Assembly (NCBI GenBank): GCA_017560425.1
Contig: JAFZEX010000021.1
Location: 1 to 64,000, forward strand
Origin: Alistipes sp.
GTDB taxonomy: Bacteria > Bacteroidota > Bacteroidia > Bacteroidales > Rikenellaceae
Direction of reading: 5' to 3'
DNA length: 64,000 nucleotides
Shown: piece by piece, positions 41,750-50,968 of the stretch
Layout: every line of letters starts with the position of its first letter
Position numbering within the stretch: the stretch's first letter is position 1
The notes under the pieces: model-generated
Told to the model about the DNA's origin: nothing
What the model saw: the letters and a program-made list of their open reading frames with translations, nothing else
Database searches by the model: none
Position numbers and translations under genes: made by a program

Positions 41750-42879
41750 CTACGATAGTATTGGCGCACGGCATCTGCTGTGATGCGCTCATCGCTGAGT
41801 ATTATCAGTCGTTCGACGACGTTGTGTAGCTCACGAATGTTTCCTGTCCACGGATAGTTCGACAGCAGCTCCATGGCATCGCCCTCAATGCTCTTGGGCT
41901 TGATGTCGTGGTGCTGGCATATCTCGTTTATAAAGTGCTCGACAAGCAGGCCAATGTCGCCCTGGCGCTCACGCAAGGGTGGCACGTGTATCTCTATGAC
42001 ACTGAGGCGATGGTATAGGTCTTCACGAAAGTTGCCCACCTCAATCTCGTGGCGAATATCCTTGTTTGTTGCCGCCACAACACGCACATCTACGGGTATA
42101 TCTTTGTCGCCACCCACACGTGTTATCTTATTCTCTTGCAGCGCTCTAAGCACCTTGGCTTGTGCCGATAGTGCCATGTCGCCAATCTCGTCCATGAAGA
42201 GGGTGCCACCATCGGCTAACTCGAACTTGCCCTTGCGCTGCTTTATGGCAGAGGTGAACGACCCCTTCTCGTGGCCAAACAGTTCGCTCTCGATAAGCTC
42301 GGCAGGTATCGCTGCGCAATTAACCTCGACAAAGGGAGCATCGCAGCGGCTGCTCTTGGCGTGTAGCCAGCGTGCCACAAGCTCCTTGCCCGTGCCATTT
42401 TCGCCGAGGATCAATACTCGAGCGTTCGATGGTGCCACTCGCTCTATCATTGAGCGCACTTTGTCTATCGCCCTCGAATTGCCTATTATTGGCTGTGTGG
42501 CACAATTCGTGCGTCGTGGGTGTTGGCGCTGTGTTGTGCGTGGCATGGTGGTGGGGCTCTCCGACTCCAACTTGCGCAGAGTGTCGAGTAGTCGGTTCAT
42601 GTCGATAGGTAGGCTTAGGTAGTCCATCGCACCACGACGTAGCGCCTCGACAGCCGAGTCGATGTTTGGGTTCTTGGCGATGACGATGGTGGGTATATTC
42701 AGGTCGGTGATATCGACATTTTCGTCTACTATGGCAACGCTGAGGCTCTCGGCCTCTGCCACCCTTCGTGCTTGGCTCATGTCGCCCAAAGGTAGTGTAG
42801 CATAGTTCTCGAATTGCAGACGTTCGCTTAGCGAGTTAAGCAGACTTTTCGACTCAATGTTAAGTAAAATCTTTGTCAT
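41746..42879 (-). CDS. Sigma-54 activator-like AAA+ protein without DNA-binding domain
   Basis: Residues 1-110 resemble a receiver fold but lack the usual acidic pair (the start reads KILLNIESKS), so it is probably a pseudo-receiver. The AAA+ domain (about 130-360) has Walker A GENGTGKE, Walker B GGTLFMDEIGD and the arginine-finger region. The sigma-54 contact loop reads GSFTSA rather than GAFTGA. The protein ends soon after the AAA+ lid (AVRQYYRS) with no Fis-type helix-turn-helix. Activation of RpoN in solution, or a role not involving sigma-54, are both possible. Confidence 0.88.
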   Translation of the reverse strand: MTKILLNIESKSLLNSLSERLQFENYATLPLGDMSQARRVAEAESLSVAIVDENVDITDLNIPTIVIAKNPNIDSAVEALRRGAMDYLSLPIDMNRLLDTLRKLESESPTTMPRTTQRQHPRRTNCATQPIIGNSRAIDKVRSMIERVAPSNARVLILGENGTGKELVARWLHAKSSRCDAPFVEVNCAAIPAELIESELFGHEKGSFTSAIKQRKGKFELADGGTLFMDEIGDMALSAQAKVLRALQENKITRVGGDKDIPVDVRVVAATNKDIRHEIEVGNFREDLYHRLSVIEIHVPPLRERQGDIGLLVEHFINEICQHHDIKPKSIEGDAMELLSNYPWTGNIRELHNVVERLIILSDERITADAVRQYYRS

Positions 42880-43104
42880 AGCTATTGTTTATATTAATTA
42901 TTTTCTTTTACTTTGTAGTGTTAATAGAGCTAAAGCTCTAAGAGGTTGTTGCTTCGTTGCAGGCTTGCTTCACAACAACATCAAACAAGGGATAAAGGTG
43001 AAAAGATTTATCCATCGTTACAATATTATTCAGTAGAATGAACCGGATAGAATGCGAATATGGCTCGATTGTGACAGTAGCATTCTAAGGCCCTGAGAAA
43101 ATTC

Positions 43105-43785
43105 ATGGAGATGAGAAAAAATTATAACTTTACACGTAGTAAGCTCTACCTTCCGGAGTATGGTCGCCATATCCACAAGATGGTCGATTCGTTGATGCTT
43201 ATCGAGGATCGTCAGGAGCGTACACGTCAGGCTAAGGCCGTTATTGCCGTCATGGGTAACCTCAATCCTATGTTGCGTGATACCGAGGAGTTTAAGCATA
43301 AGTTGTGGGACCACCTCTTTATAATGTCCGATTTTAAGCTTGATGTCGATTCGCCCTATACGCAACCATCACGCCAAGACCTGTCGTTGCGCCCCGAAAA
43401 GTTGCGCTATCCACAGTCACGCATCATGTTCAAGCACTATGGCAAGTATGCGCAGAGGTTGCTTCGTCATGCCGTAGAGGAGATGCCCCAGCACGATGTT
43501 TATGGCGAGATACTGAATGTTGCTCGCTACCTTCGTGCCAAGAGCTACGAGTATAACAATGAGCACCCCAACAACGACTCTATCGCTCGTGATATTCGCC
43601 TAATGTCGGCGAGCGACGTGGAGCTAAATCTTAGCGATGTCACAAATATGCGTAGCGTCTACCGCCCACATCAGGCAAGCAGTCGTGGCAGCGTAAAGTC
43701 AAAGAAGCAGCATCAGCACCCCGCCTCTCGCAAGCAGCAGAAGGGAGCACAGAAGGGTGGTGCTCGTCATAACCAGCATAAATAA
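43105..43785 (+). CDS. DUF4290 protein
   Basis: A Bacteroidota-specific conserved protein with the family start YNFTRSKLYLPEYGRHIHKMVDSL and the WDHLFIMSDF segment. The last ~45 residues (SSRGSVKSKKQHQHP onwards) are very basic and rich in Lys/Gln/His, suggesting nucleic acid contact. Function unknown. A second ATG lies two codons downstream. Followed 13 bases later by the thioredoxin-like lipoprotein. The preceding gap (42880-43104) shows a TAGAGCTAAAGCTCTA hairpin but no clear promoter. Confidence 0.88.
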   Translation: MEMRKNYNFTRSKLYLPEYGRHIHKMVDSLMLIEDRQERTRQAKAVIAVMGNLNPMLRDTEEFKHKLWDHLFIMSDFKLDVDSPYTQPSRQDLSLRPEKLRYPQSRIMFKHYGKYAQRLLRHAVEEMPQHDVYGEILNVARYLRAKSYEYNNEHPNNDSIARDIRLMSASDVELNLSDVTNMRSVYRPHQASSRGSVKSKKQHQHPASRKQQKGAQKGGARHNQHK

Positions 43786-43798
43786 AGTAAAGAGATAG

Positions 43799-44941
43799 AT
43801 GAAGAGATTGATTTTGTTTGTAGCCGTCGTGGCATGCATGCTCACTTCGTGCGCTACATCGGGAGTAAAGACTACTATCGAGGGTCGTTTTGTTACTAAT
43901 GAGCCGCTCACGCTGAGCCTCGAGCGCATTGCCGATAGCTACGATGCCGTAGATAAGATTGGCGAGGTGGAGCTTTCGGAGGGTGGTAAGTTCGAGTTTA
44001 AGTTTAGGGTTGAGCGTGGTGCCTCGCCTCGCCTCTATCGCCTAAGCTTTAGCAATGGCATACGCCCCATCACACTTGTTGTTGCCCCTGGCGACGACAT
44101 CTATGTAGACTCGTTGGGCAACCTCTTCCTTAACTACGAGGTTAAGGGTTCAGAGGAGTCGGCGCTCATCGCGAACTTTAACAAGGAGTACTACGCTGCG
44201 GTGGATAAGCTCGCAACGCTTAGCCAGCAGATGGCGCTCGCCGAGAACAACATCGTTAAGCTCAACGAGGAGGCATATCGTGCTGCCGAGGAGGCTATGC
44301 GTGTGCAGTTGCGCTTTGTGGGCTCACACCCCTCGTCAATAGCCGCTTTCTATGCTACACGTCAGCAGGTTGTCGAGGAGTATGTGCCTATGCTTCGTGG
44401 CAAGGGTGTTGCCACACCACACCTCCAGGCGTTGAAGGAGGGTATCGCAAAGGCATATCCCGAGTCGCCATATGTTGCGCTTCTCGAGCGTGAGATTGCC
44501 GATGTTGAGGCTCTTGTTGAGCTCGCCACAAATCTTCAGCAGACATCCTATCCCGACATAGAGCTCGACGACATGTATAAGAAGATGCACCGCCTATCGG
44601 ATCTCGATGGCAAGGTTGTGTTGCTCTACTTCTGGTCGGCGCAGATTCCTTTGTGCAACAGCATCAATGCTGAGCTTAAGCCCCTCTACGAGAAGTATCA
44701 CGACAAGGGCTTCGAGATATATCATGTCTCGGCTGACGAGAACCGTGCCTTGTGGATCGAGGCAACACGTGCCCAGGAGCACCCATGGATCTCGGTGTTC
44801 GGCAGCACCAACCCAAGCGTCTTCTCGCTATATGCTATATATCAGGTGCCTATGGCATATATCATCTCACGTGATGGCACTATTAACATCTGCTCGCTCG
44901 ATAGCAAGGAGCTCGAGAAGCAGATTAAAAAGCGTTTGTAG
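43799..44941 (+). CDS. DUF4369/thioredoxin-fold lipoprotein lacking the CxxC motif
   Basis: Lipoprotein signal with Cys18 (MLTSCATSG). The N-terminal domain (about 25-115) resembles DUF4369, a helical middle follows, and the C-terminal domain is TlpA-like (GKVVLLYFWSAQIPLCNS). Where TlpA has WCxxC, this protein has IPLC: the first cysteine is Ile and only the second is kept, so disulfide exchange is unlikely. The cis-Pro region QVPMAYII is present. Such TlpA relatives act in the periplasm; this one may bind rather than reduce. Two bases upstream of lpxH. Confidence 0.85.
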   Translation: MKRLILFVAVVACMLTSCATSGVKTTIEGRFVTNEPLTLSLERIADSYDAVDKIGEVELSEGGKFEFKFRVERGASPRLYRLSFSNGIRPITLVVAPGDDIYVDSLGNLFLNYEVKGSEESALIANFNKEYYAAVDKLATLSQQMALAENNIVKLNEEAYRAAEEAMRVQLRFVGSHPSSIAAFYATRQQVVEEYVPMLRGKGVATPHLQALKEGIAKAYPESPYVALLEREIADVEALVELATNLQQTSYPDIELDDMYKKMHRLSDLDGKVVLLYFWSAQIPLCNSINAELKPLYEKYHDKGFEIYHVSADENRALWIEATRAQEHPWISVFGSTNPSVFSLYAIYQVPMAYIISRDGTINICSLDSKELEKQIKKRL

Positions 44942-44943
44942 CG

Positions 44944-45708
44944 ATGATTTACTTTGTTTCTGATATACATCTTGGCGCTGGAAGCCCTAATCAGGTTCGC
45001 CGCACCCAGAATGCCTTTTGCCGTTGGCTCGACATGGTGGCTGAGGATGCCACTAAGATATATCTTCTTGGCGATGTTTTCGACTTTTGGTTTGAGTATC
45101 GTAGGGTGGTGCCTAAGGGCTTTGTGCGCATACTCGCCCGTCTTTCGGAGCTTGCTCGACGTGGCGTTGAGGTTGTCTTCTATACCGGTAACCACGATAT
45201 GTGGTGCTACGACTACCTCGAGTGGGAGTGTGGCATGCGCATCGTGCGTCGCCCACACATCGAGGAGGTGGGAGGCATGAAGCTCCACCTTGCTCATGGC
45301 GATAACATGAACATCAAGGGTCAGCCTATGCTACAACTTATGAACGCCATCTTCCGCTCACGCACCGCACGCAAGCTCTTTAGCTGGTTGGTGCACCCCG
45401 ACTTGGCGCTCAAGTTTGGCAAGTGGTGGAGCGGAAAATCTCGTAAGTCGCATGGTGGCGAGCATATCACCCCTGCAAACCTTAATTTCTTGGTAGACTA
45501 TGCCGTTGAGCATCATGAGCGCCATGCCGATGTCGATGCCTACATCTTCGGACATATGCACTACCCCTTCGAGCTTCGTGACGACTTTGTGCTGATGTTT
45601 ATGAGCGATTGGTCGCACGATAAGGCTTACTACGTGACGCTCGATGACAACAAACAACTCGAACTTAAAACATTTGACATAGATGAAACAGTATCTCGAC
45701 CTGCTTAG
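44944..45708 (+). CDS. lpxH: UDP-2,3-diacylglucosamine diphosphatase
   Basis: Calcineurin-like phosphoesterase with the metal motifs [28 protein letters not shown] and GHMHYP. It hydrolyses UDP-2,3-diacylglucosamine to lipid X in lipid A synthesis, at the inner membrane's cytosolic face. 254 residues, normal for Bacteroidota. The 3' end overlaps thyA by 26 bases. Confidence 0.93.
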   Translation: MIYFVSDIHLGAGSPNQVRRTQNAFCRWLDMVAEDATKIYLLGDVFDFWFEYRRVVPKGFVRILARLSELARRGVEVVFYTGNHDMWCYDYLEWECGMRIVRRPHIEEVGGMKLHLAHGDNMNIKGQPMLQLMNAIFRSRTARKLFSWLVHPDLALKFGKWWSGKSRKSHGGEHITPANLNFLVDYAVEHHERHADVDAYIFGHMHYPFELRDDFVLMFMSDWSHDKAYYVTLDDNKQLELKTFDIDETVSRPA

Positions 45709-46576
45709 CACAATCCTCAAGGATGGTGTTGTGCGTGGCGACCGCACGGGTACAGGCACCAAGGGCATCTTTGGCTATCAGATGCGCTTCAACCTTGCCG
45801 AGGGCTTTCCTCTGCTTACCACTAAGAAGGTCTTTATGAAGGGTGTTATCCACGAGCTGTTGTGGTTTTTGCGTGGCGACACCAACATCAAGTACCTTGT
45901 TGATAATGGTGTACATATTTGGGATAGCGACGCTTTTCGCTACTACAACGAGCTATGTGTGAAGCATGGCGTGTTGCCCGTGGACCTCGATACTTTCCTC
46001 TCGGCAGCAGGTGTCGAGTCGCCTATCGAGGGCTACCGCTTTGGCGACCTTAACCATGTATATGGCTATCAGTGGCGTAGCTGGCCTAAGGCTAATGGTG
46101 AGGTTATCGACCAGATAGCACGTGTTGTCGAGACCCTCAAGACCAACCCTACATCACGACGTATGATTGTCTCGGCATGGAATGTTGCCGATGTCGAGCA
46201 TATGGCTCTGCCACCTTGCCACACCATGTTCCAATTCTTTGTTGCCGAGGGCAAGCTCTCGTGCCAGCTATATCAGCGTAGTGCCGATACATTCCTCGGC
46301 GTGCCCTTTAACATTGCGTCGTATGCTCTGCTCACGATGATGATTGCCAAGGAGTGCGGTTTGGAGCCTGGCGACTTTGTCCACACCCTGGGCGATGCTC
46401 ACCTCTATCTAAACCACCTCGAGCAGGCACACGAGCAGCTTGGTCGTGAGCCACGCACACTGCCACGCATGGTGCTCAACCCCGATGTGAAGTCTATCTT
46501 CGACTATAAGTACGAGGACTTTACGTTGGAGGGCTACGACCCACACCCAGCTATTAAGGCGCCATTGTCGTTTTAG
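45683..46576 (+). CDS. thyA: Thymidylate synthase
   Basis: Converts dUMP and methylene-tetrahydrofolate to dTMP. The catalytic Cys is in [27 protein letters not shown] is the phosphate-binding arginine loop; [18 protein letters not shown] contacts dUMP. At 297 residues it is about 33 longer than the E. coli enzyme because of an insertion between the WDSDAF and [11 protein letters not shown] segments (about residues 90-125), as in some Gram-positive enzymes. Overlaps lpxH and is followed, after a repeat tract, by folA. Confidence 0.97.
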   Translation: MKQYLDLLSTILKDGVVRGDRTGTGTKGIFGYQMRFNLAEGFPLLTTKKVFMKGVIHELLWFLRGDTNIKYLVDNGVHIWDSDAFRYYNELCVKHGVLPVDLDTFLSAAGVESPIEGYRFGDLNHVYGYQWRSWPKANGEVIDQIARVVETLKTNPTSRRMIVSAWNVADVEHMALPPCHTMFQFFVAEGKLSCQLYQRSADTFLGVPFNIASYALLTMMIAKECGLEPGDFVHTLGDAHLYLNHLEQAHEQLGREPRTLPRMVLNPDVKSIFDYKYEDFTLEGYDPHPAIKAPLSF

Positions 46577-46785
46577 GTAAAAAGTAAGGAGTAGATTAAT
46601 TAGTAGTGAGTAATTAGTAAAGAGTAATTAGTAGCCAAGGCAATAATATTACTAATTTCTCATTCCTCATTTCTCATTAAATCTGTGCGAAGCACACCAT
46701 ACCTTTCACCTTTCACCTTTCACTTTTCACTTTATAACACTTGTGCGAAGCACACCATACTTTTCACTTTTCACTTTTCACTTTT
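46577..46785. repeat. Heptamer tract in the folA leader
   Basis: Degenerate 7-mers AGTAATT (purine side) and TTTCACC/TTTTCAC (pyrimidine side) fold back on each other. Two GTGCGAAGCACACCATAC words occur (46685-46702, 46742-46759). The last repeat ends directly at the folA start codon, so the folA mRNA leader is made of this tract. Confidence 0.75.
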
Positions 46786-47268
46786 ATGGTAAGCATTATC
46801 GTTGCCATCGCTCAGAATGGCACTATTGGAGATAAGAACTCGTTGTTGTGGCACATTAAGGAGGATATGCGCTTCTTCCGCACAACCACGTCGGGGCATG
46901 CCGTCATAATGGGTCGCAAGACCTTCGAGTCGCTCGGCTCGAAGCCGCTGCCCAAGCGCACAAACATTGTAATTACTCGCCAAGATGTTGAGTTTGAGGG
47001 TGCTCTTACGGCGCACTCACTTGAGGAGGCTATCCGCTTGGCTGATGGCGACGAGGAGATATTCATCATCGGCGGTGCTCAGATATATGCCGAGGCGCTA
47101 AAGGTTGTCGATAGAATGTATATCACGCTTGTTGAGCGCAGCTACGAGGGCGACACTTCGTTCCCCGAGATCGACTACTCAGAGTGGGAGCTTACGGCTG
47201 TTGAGCGCCACGAGCGTGGCGAGGAGTATGAGTCGCCATTCGAGTTCAGAACCTACGACAGAAAGTAA
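46786..47268 (+). CDS. folA: Dihydrofolate reductase
   Basis: Start at ATG 46786 gives the family N terminus MVSIIVAIAQNGTIGDKNSLLW; an upstream in-frame ATG (46741) lies in repeat sequence. 160 residues. NADPH-binding MGRKTFESLG and IIGGAQIYAEAL are intact. It reduces dihydrofolate produced by thyA, which lies just upstream. Confidence 0.95.
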   Translation: MVSIIVAIAQNGTIGDKNSLLWHIKEDMRFFRTTTSGHAVIMGRKTFESLGSKPLPKRTNIVITRQDVEFEGALTAHSLEEAIRLADGDEEIFIIGGAQIYAEALKVVDRMYITLVERSYEGDTSFPEIDYSEWELTAVERHERGEEYESPFEFRTYDRK

Positions 47269-47330
47269 CCACAATGCTCCGTTGGTGGAGCTATAAAACT
47301 AAGTTCAAACGACTAATAACCCGATATGTT

Positions 47331-49970
47331 ATGAAGAATATGTTAGTTCGAAGTGTAGCGCAGCTATCACTGCTATTAGCCTTTATGTTGGCTATTCCTA
47401 CCGCGACTATTGCCTCTACAAACGATGGTAGACCCGAGACTGCATTCTTCTCGGAGAAGAAGCAGAAGTGGGGCTTTAAGGATTGCTATGGCGACGTGGC
47501 AATCAAGCCCAAGTATCATTATGCCGAGTCCTTTAAGCATGGCCACGCAATTGTCAAGGTGCAGAAGCAGTATGGTATTATCGACCAGTATGGCTTCTAT
47601 GTGGTTAGCCCCAAATACGACCTTATTGAGTACGCTAACGGCGTGTCGTATATCGTGACTATTGGCGACAAGAAGGCGTTGCTACGAATTGTCGATAGCA
47701 AGCGTGCCGATGTTACGCTGTCGTCGAAGTACGACGAGATAAAGTATAGCGAGTCGAGCGATTCGTTTATCGTTACAAAGCGCTACTTCAAGGGTGTTCT
47801 TGCGTCTGACGGTAGCGAGCTTATTGAGTGCAAGTGCGACGAGGTTGATGTTCGTGACAAGCGTTTCTTGGTGACCATCAGCGGCAAGCGTGGTGTCTAC
47901 AACAATAACGGCGAGGTTGTTGTGAACAGCCTCTACGACGATATCATCTTTGCCCCTGACTACATGCTTGCCTTCATCGACAATGAGTGTGTGGTGTACA
48001 ACAGCGCTACAGGCTTCGAGGCGAGCAGATTTAGGTTTGATAGTTGCGATGCCGTGAACAACGACTATATCTTCACTGCTGGCAATAAGAGCATTCTCAT
48101 TGCCGATAATAACTATACCCAGCAGCCCGTGTTGTACGATAGCATCGAGGCGCTAAACACCGACCTCTATGTTGTTAAGAGCAACAATCGTTATGGCGTG
48201 TTGTCGGCATGTGGCGATGTGATTCTTGAGCCTGTTCTCAACCAGATGGATAGAGCTAAGTTAGGCAGAGCATGGCAGTTGTGCCAGTCGGGTGACGAGT
48301 GTGTGATGCTCTCGCCAGGCTATAAGGTGCTTAGCATCGTCGAGTACGAGAAGGAGTTTAACAACCCTTGGGACAAGGGCTTTGCTGTAACGCCTAAGCC
48401 AAACCATAGCGTTGCCGTTGATGCTATTATTCCTGTTATTGAGTTTGAGAGCATCGAAGGTAGCTTCGAGGAGCATGTGGGCGACGATACCTTTACCCAC
48501 CTTCAGCAGTACGCATCGGTTGAGGTTGGCGACTACACCCTAAGCCTCATTAAGCACCAAATCGAGGAACAGTACTACCTCTACTTTGTGAAGGAGGGCG
48601 TAGTGGAGCATAAGGTGCTCGTGAGCGATTTGTTTAGCATTGCCGGAGTTGATGATGTCTACAAATTTATGCTAAACTCTGTGCAGCAGCTTGCCAATGG
48701 CGATGTGTTGTTGGCAACAGCATATAGCCTCTTAGTTCCTAACGACGAGTCGGCAGATTATGAGTATCTAACTATCGAGGGTCAGTCGATGTGTGTCGAT
48801 GATAGTTGCTACGACGATTATAGAACACAGACAACATCCTGTGTCGTTGTTCTCGATGGCAAAGATTTTAAGCCTAAGTATAGCGTTGAGCTCTCTGAGC
48901 AGTCACAGATTCTCGGCGTGTCGAACTTCGAGGGCTGGTATGTTGCTGGCATTGAGAATGTATTCTTCTCTACATCGTCGCAGCCAATCTCGAAATACTC
49001 TAACGAGTGTAACTTAGATTGGCGATTTACGGCAAACGATGGCGAGGGCTTCGCCTATGTGTGCGAGACTATCGATTCGTTCTACGTTGGTGGATATACC
49101 AAGAATAGCGGCTATATCGGCAAGTATAACCCCTATGTCTGCCGCTTGGATAGAAGAAGCGGTCAGATGCTTGGCGACATGCTCTTTAAGCAGGAGAATC
49201 AGGACTATTGTGTGGTAGGCTTTAACAATGGCTACGTCGATATTGCGCCTCTGCAGCGCTACTATGGTGAGTATCGCTATCTTTCGGAAGAGGTTAAGTC
49301 TCACGACTTTAGCGCCTTGGAGCCTGTCAAGCTCGAGCTTAAGCAGAGCCTATACTTCGGCATCTATGCCTATGGCCTTGTAAATCAATATGGCGAGTGG
49401 GTTGTTAAGCCTGTTCTGCCTGGCGAGGAGGCTGTGGTGTCGGGCGATTGGACAATCTATCCTTGCGAGGCTAAGGTCGTAGATGGCAAGGTGACTATCT
49501 CGCAGATCCCTGTTGTTAAGTTCAAGGGCGAGTATGTAGATGTTGATAATCAAAAGGTTGAGGCTCCCGAAAACGCCACTAAGCAGGCTGAGGCATTCGA
49601 CGATTTTCAGTTTGTAGTCCAGGAGGTTGAGCGAGAGACTATTGAGGAGGAGACCTTCGTTACTGTCGAGCAGATGCCTACATTTCAGGGTGGCGACCTC
49701 GGTAAGTTCCGTGCATGGGTTTATCAGCACATTAAGTACCCACCAATCGCTCTTGAGAACGGTATCCAGGGTGACGTGGTTGTTAAGTTTGTCGTTGAGA
49801 AAGATGGCAGACTATCAAACTTCCAGGTGCTTCAGTCTCCAGATAAGATATTGTCTGAGGCAGTTATCAATGTGCTCAAGAAGTCGCCAAAGTGGAAGCC
49901 AGGTAAGCAGCGTAAAAAGCCTGTACGTGTTACCTTTACACTGCCAATCTCATTCCAGATTAAGCAGTAA
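47331..49970 (+). CDS. WG-repeat protein with C-terminal TonB domain
   Basis: Start at ATG 47331 gives a signal peptide (to about residue 28, TATIAS). Residues 35-280 carry WG/KWG-type repeats (KWGFKDCYGDVAIKPKY, QYGIIDQYGFYVVSPKY, RYGVLSACGDVILEPV), and another occurs late (YGLVNQYGEWVVKP). The middle part (about 390-680) is beta-rich and unassigned. The last ~100 residues are a TonB C-terminal domain (FQGGDLGKFRAWVYQHIKYP ... GDVVVKFVVEKDG). No inner-membrane anchor other than the signal peptide is visible, so it is not a standard TonB. It may use the domain for binding an outer-membrane partner. Confidence 0.88.
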   Translation: MKNMLVRSVAQLSLLLAFMLAIPTATIASTNDGRPETAFFSEKKQKWGFKDCYGDVAIKPKYHYAESFKHGHAIVKVQKQYGIIDQYGFYVVSPKYDLIEYANGVSYIVTIGDKKALLRIVDSKRADVTLSSKYDEIKYSESSDSFIVTKRYFKGVLASDGSELIECKCDEVDVRDKRFLVTISGKRGVYNNNGEVVVNSLYDDIIFAPDYMLAFIDNECVVYNSATGFEASRFRFDSCDAVNNDYIFTAGNKSILIADNNYTQQPVLYDSIEALNTDLYVVKSNNRYGVLSACGDVILEPVLNQMDRAKLGRAWQLCQSGDECVMLSPGYKVLSIVEYEKEFNNPWDKGFAVTPKPNHSVAVDAIIPVIEFESIEGSFEEHVGDDTFTHLQQYASVEVGDYTLSLIKHQIEEQYYLYFVKEGVVEHKVLVSDLFSIAGVDDVYKFMLNSVQQLANGDVLLATAYSLLVPNDESADYEYLTIEGQSMCVDDSCYDDYRTQTTSCVVVLDGKDFKPKYSVELSEQSQILGVSNFEGWYVAGIENVFFSTSSQPISKYSNECNLDWRFTANDGEGFAYVCETIDSFYVGGYTKNSGYIGKYNPYVCRLDRRSGQMLGDMLFKQENQDYCVVGFNNGYVDIAPLQRYYGEYRYLSEEVKSHDFSALEPVKLELKQSLYFGIYAYGLVNQYGEWVVKPVLPGEEAVVSGDWTIYPCEAKVVDGKVTISQIPVVKFKGEYVDVDNQKVEAPENATKQAEAFDDFQFVVQEVERETIEEETFVTVEQMPTFQGGDLGKFRAWVYQHIKYPPIALENGIQGDVVVKFVVEKDGRLSNFQVLQSPDKILSEAVINVLKKSPKWKPGKQRKKPVRVTFTLPISFQIKQ

Positions 49971-49985
49971 GGCTTAGCCACATAA

Positions 49986-50026
49986 AATTAAGGGATTGTC
50001 CACTCTCGGACAATCCCTTAATTTTT
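49986..50026. terminator. Bidirectional terminator
   Basis: Stem AAATTAAGGGATTGTCC/GGACAATCCCTTAATTT with loop ACTCTC between convergent genes, with T-runs on both sides. Confidence 0.85.
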
Positions 50027-50040
50027 GCTTTGTTGCTATT

Positions 50041-50808
50041 CTACTTCTTCTTGGCACGAAGCTTTGTGATACCCTCGATAAAGCATAGAGGGTGTGTAGG
50101 TGCGCCAGGAAGCCACAAATCGACGTGATACTTATCTAAGAACTTACGATCTATGGCGGGGCTATCGGCATACAAGCCGCCTGATACAGCCTCCGAGCCG
50201 CATACAACCAATATCTTAGGCTCGGCAATCGAGTTATAGCAGATGTCCAGCGCCTCAGCCATATTCGAGCTGATAGGGCCTGTGAGCACCAAGCCATCGG
50301 CATGGCGAGGCGAGGCGGTGAAGCCAACGCCATAGCGGCCGAAGTCGAAGTTTACGTTGCCCGTAGCACCAAGCTCCATCTCGATCGAGGCATCGCCACC
50401 TGCCGACACCTCACGTAGCTGCAACGCCTTGCCGAAATACTTCGATATCTCGGGGCGAATGGCGCTCGTGTCGAACTTAGGGGCGGTCTGACCAGCCTCC
50501 ACAACGAGATCCTCACGGCGTGTTGCTGCGAGGCGGTGCTCGTTTGTAAACTTGATGTTGCGGGGTGCACACTTAGCACACTCACCACAGAATAGGCAAC
50601 GACCCATGTCGAGGGTGAATGGTGCTACGGTGATGGCCTTTGTTGGGCATATCTTTGCAGCACGCTCGATGTCGCTCTTATCCTCCGAGTCGGTTAGTAG
50701 AGGAAATCCTCGGAACTCCTCGGTAAGGGTCACGCTATATAGGTCGGGAATATACTGCCAGCCGTGGCTACGCAGAATCTTTGCTTTTCCAAAAATCATA
50801 CTATTCAA
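50041..50808 (-). CDS. Fused ferredoxin / NuoB-like small subunit of Ehr-type complex, degenerate
   Basis: N-terminal part (about 35-80) is a ferredoxin of the HyfH/NuoI type. Its first motif keeps only the last Cys (ICPTKAI), while the second has CLFCGECAKC, enough for one [4Fe-4S] cluster. The C-terminal part (about 110-255) aligns with NuoB/HyfI by FDFGRYGVGFTASPRHADG, but the cluster cysteines are gone: the N-terminal CxxC region reads SAGGDAS, the middle GACG position reads GSEA, and PGCPP reads PGAPTHP. The last gene of the operon, separated from the large-subunit gene by a 160-bp repeat tract. It would sit at the membrane-facing cytosolic arm. Electron transfer through the usual proximal cluster looks impossible. 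Confidence 0.85.
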   Translation of the reverse strand: MNSMIFGKAKILRSHGWQYIPDLYSVTLTEEFRGFPLLTDSEDKSDIERAAKICPTKAITVAPFTLDMGRCLFCGECAKCAPRNIKFTNEHRLAATRREDLVVEAGQTAPKFDTSAIRPEISKYFGKALQLREVSAGGDASIEMELGATGNVNFDFGRYGVGFTASPRHADGLVLTGPISSNMAEALDICYNSIAEPKILVVCGSEAVSGGLYADSPAIDRKFLDKYHVDLWLPGAPTHPLCFIEGITKLRAKKK

Positions 50809-50968
50809 ATTTAAAACCTTAAATGTGAAAAATGAAAGGAATTTATTAATGAGTAATGATGAATTAGTAAGAAGTAATATTTTTTTTCGTTGCTACTAAT
50901 TACTCATTAAATATCGTGCGAAGCACACCATACTTTTCACTTTTCACTTCTCACTTTTCACCTCTAAA
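50809..50968. repeat. Heptamer tract inside the complex operon
   Basis: Degenerate AGTAATT and TTTTCAC 7-mers with one GTGCGAAGCACACC word. It separates the last two genes of the operon and may affect expression of the ferredoxin-fusion subunit. No terminator-like T-run is seen. Confidence 0.65.
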
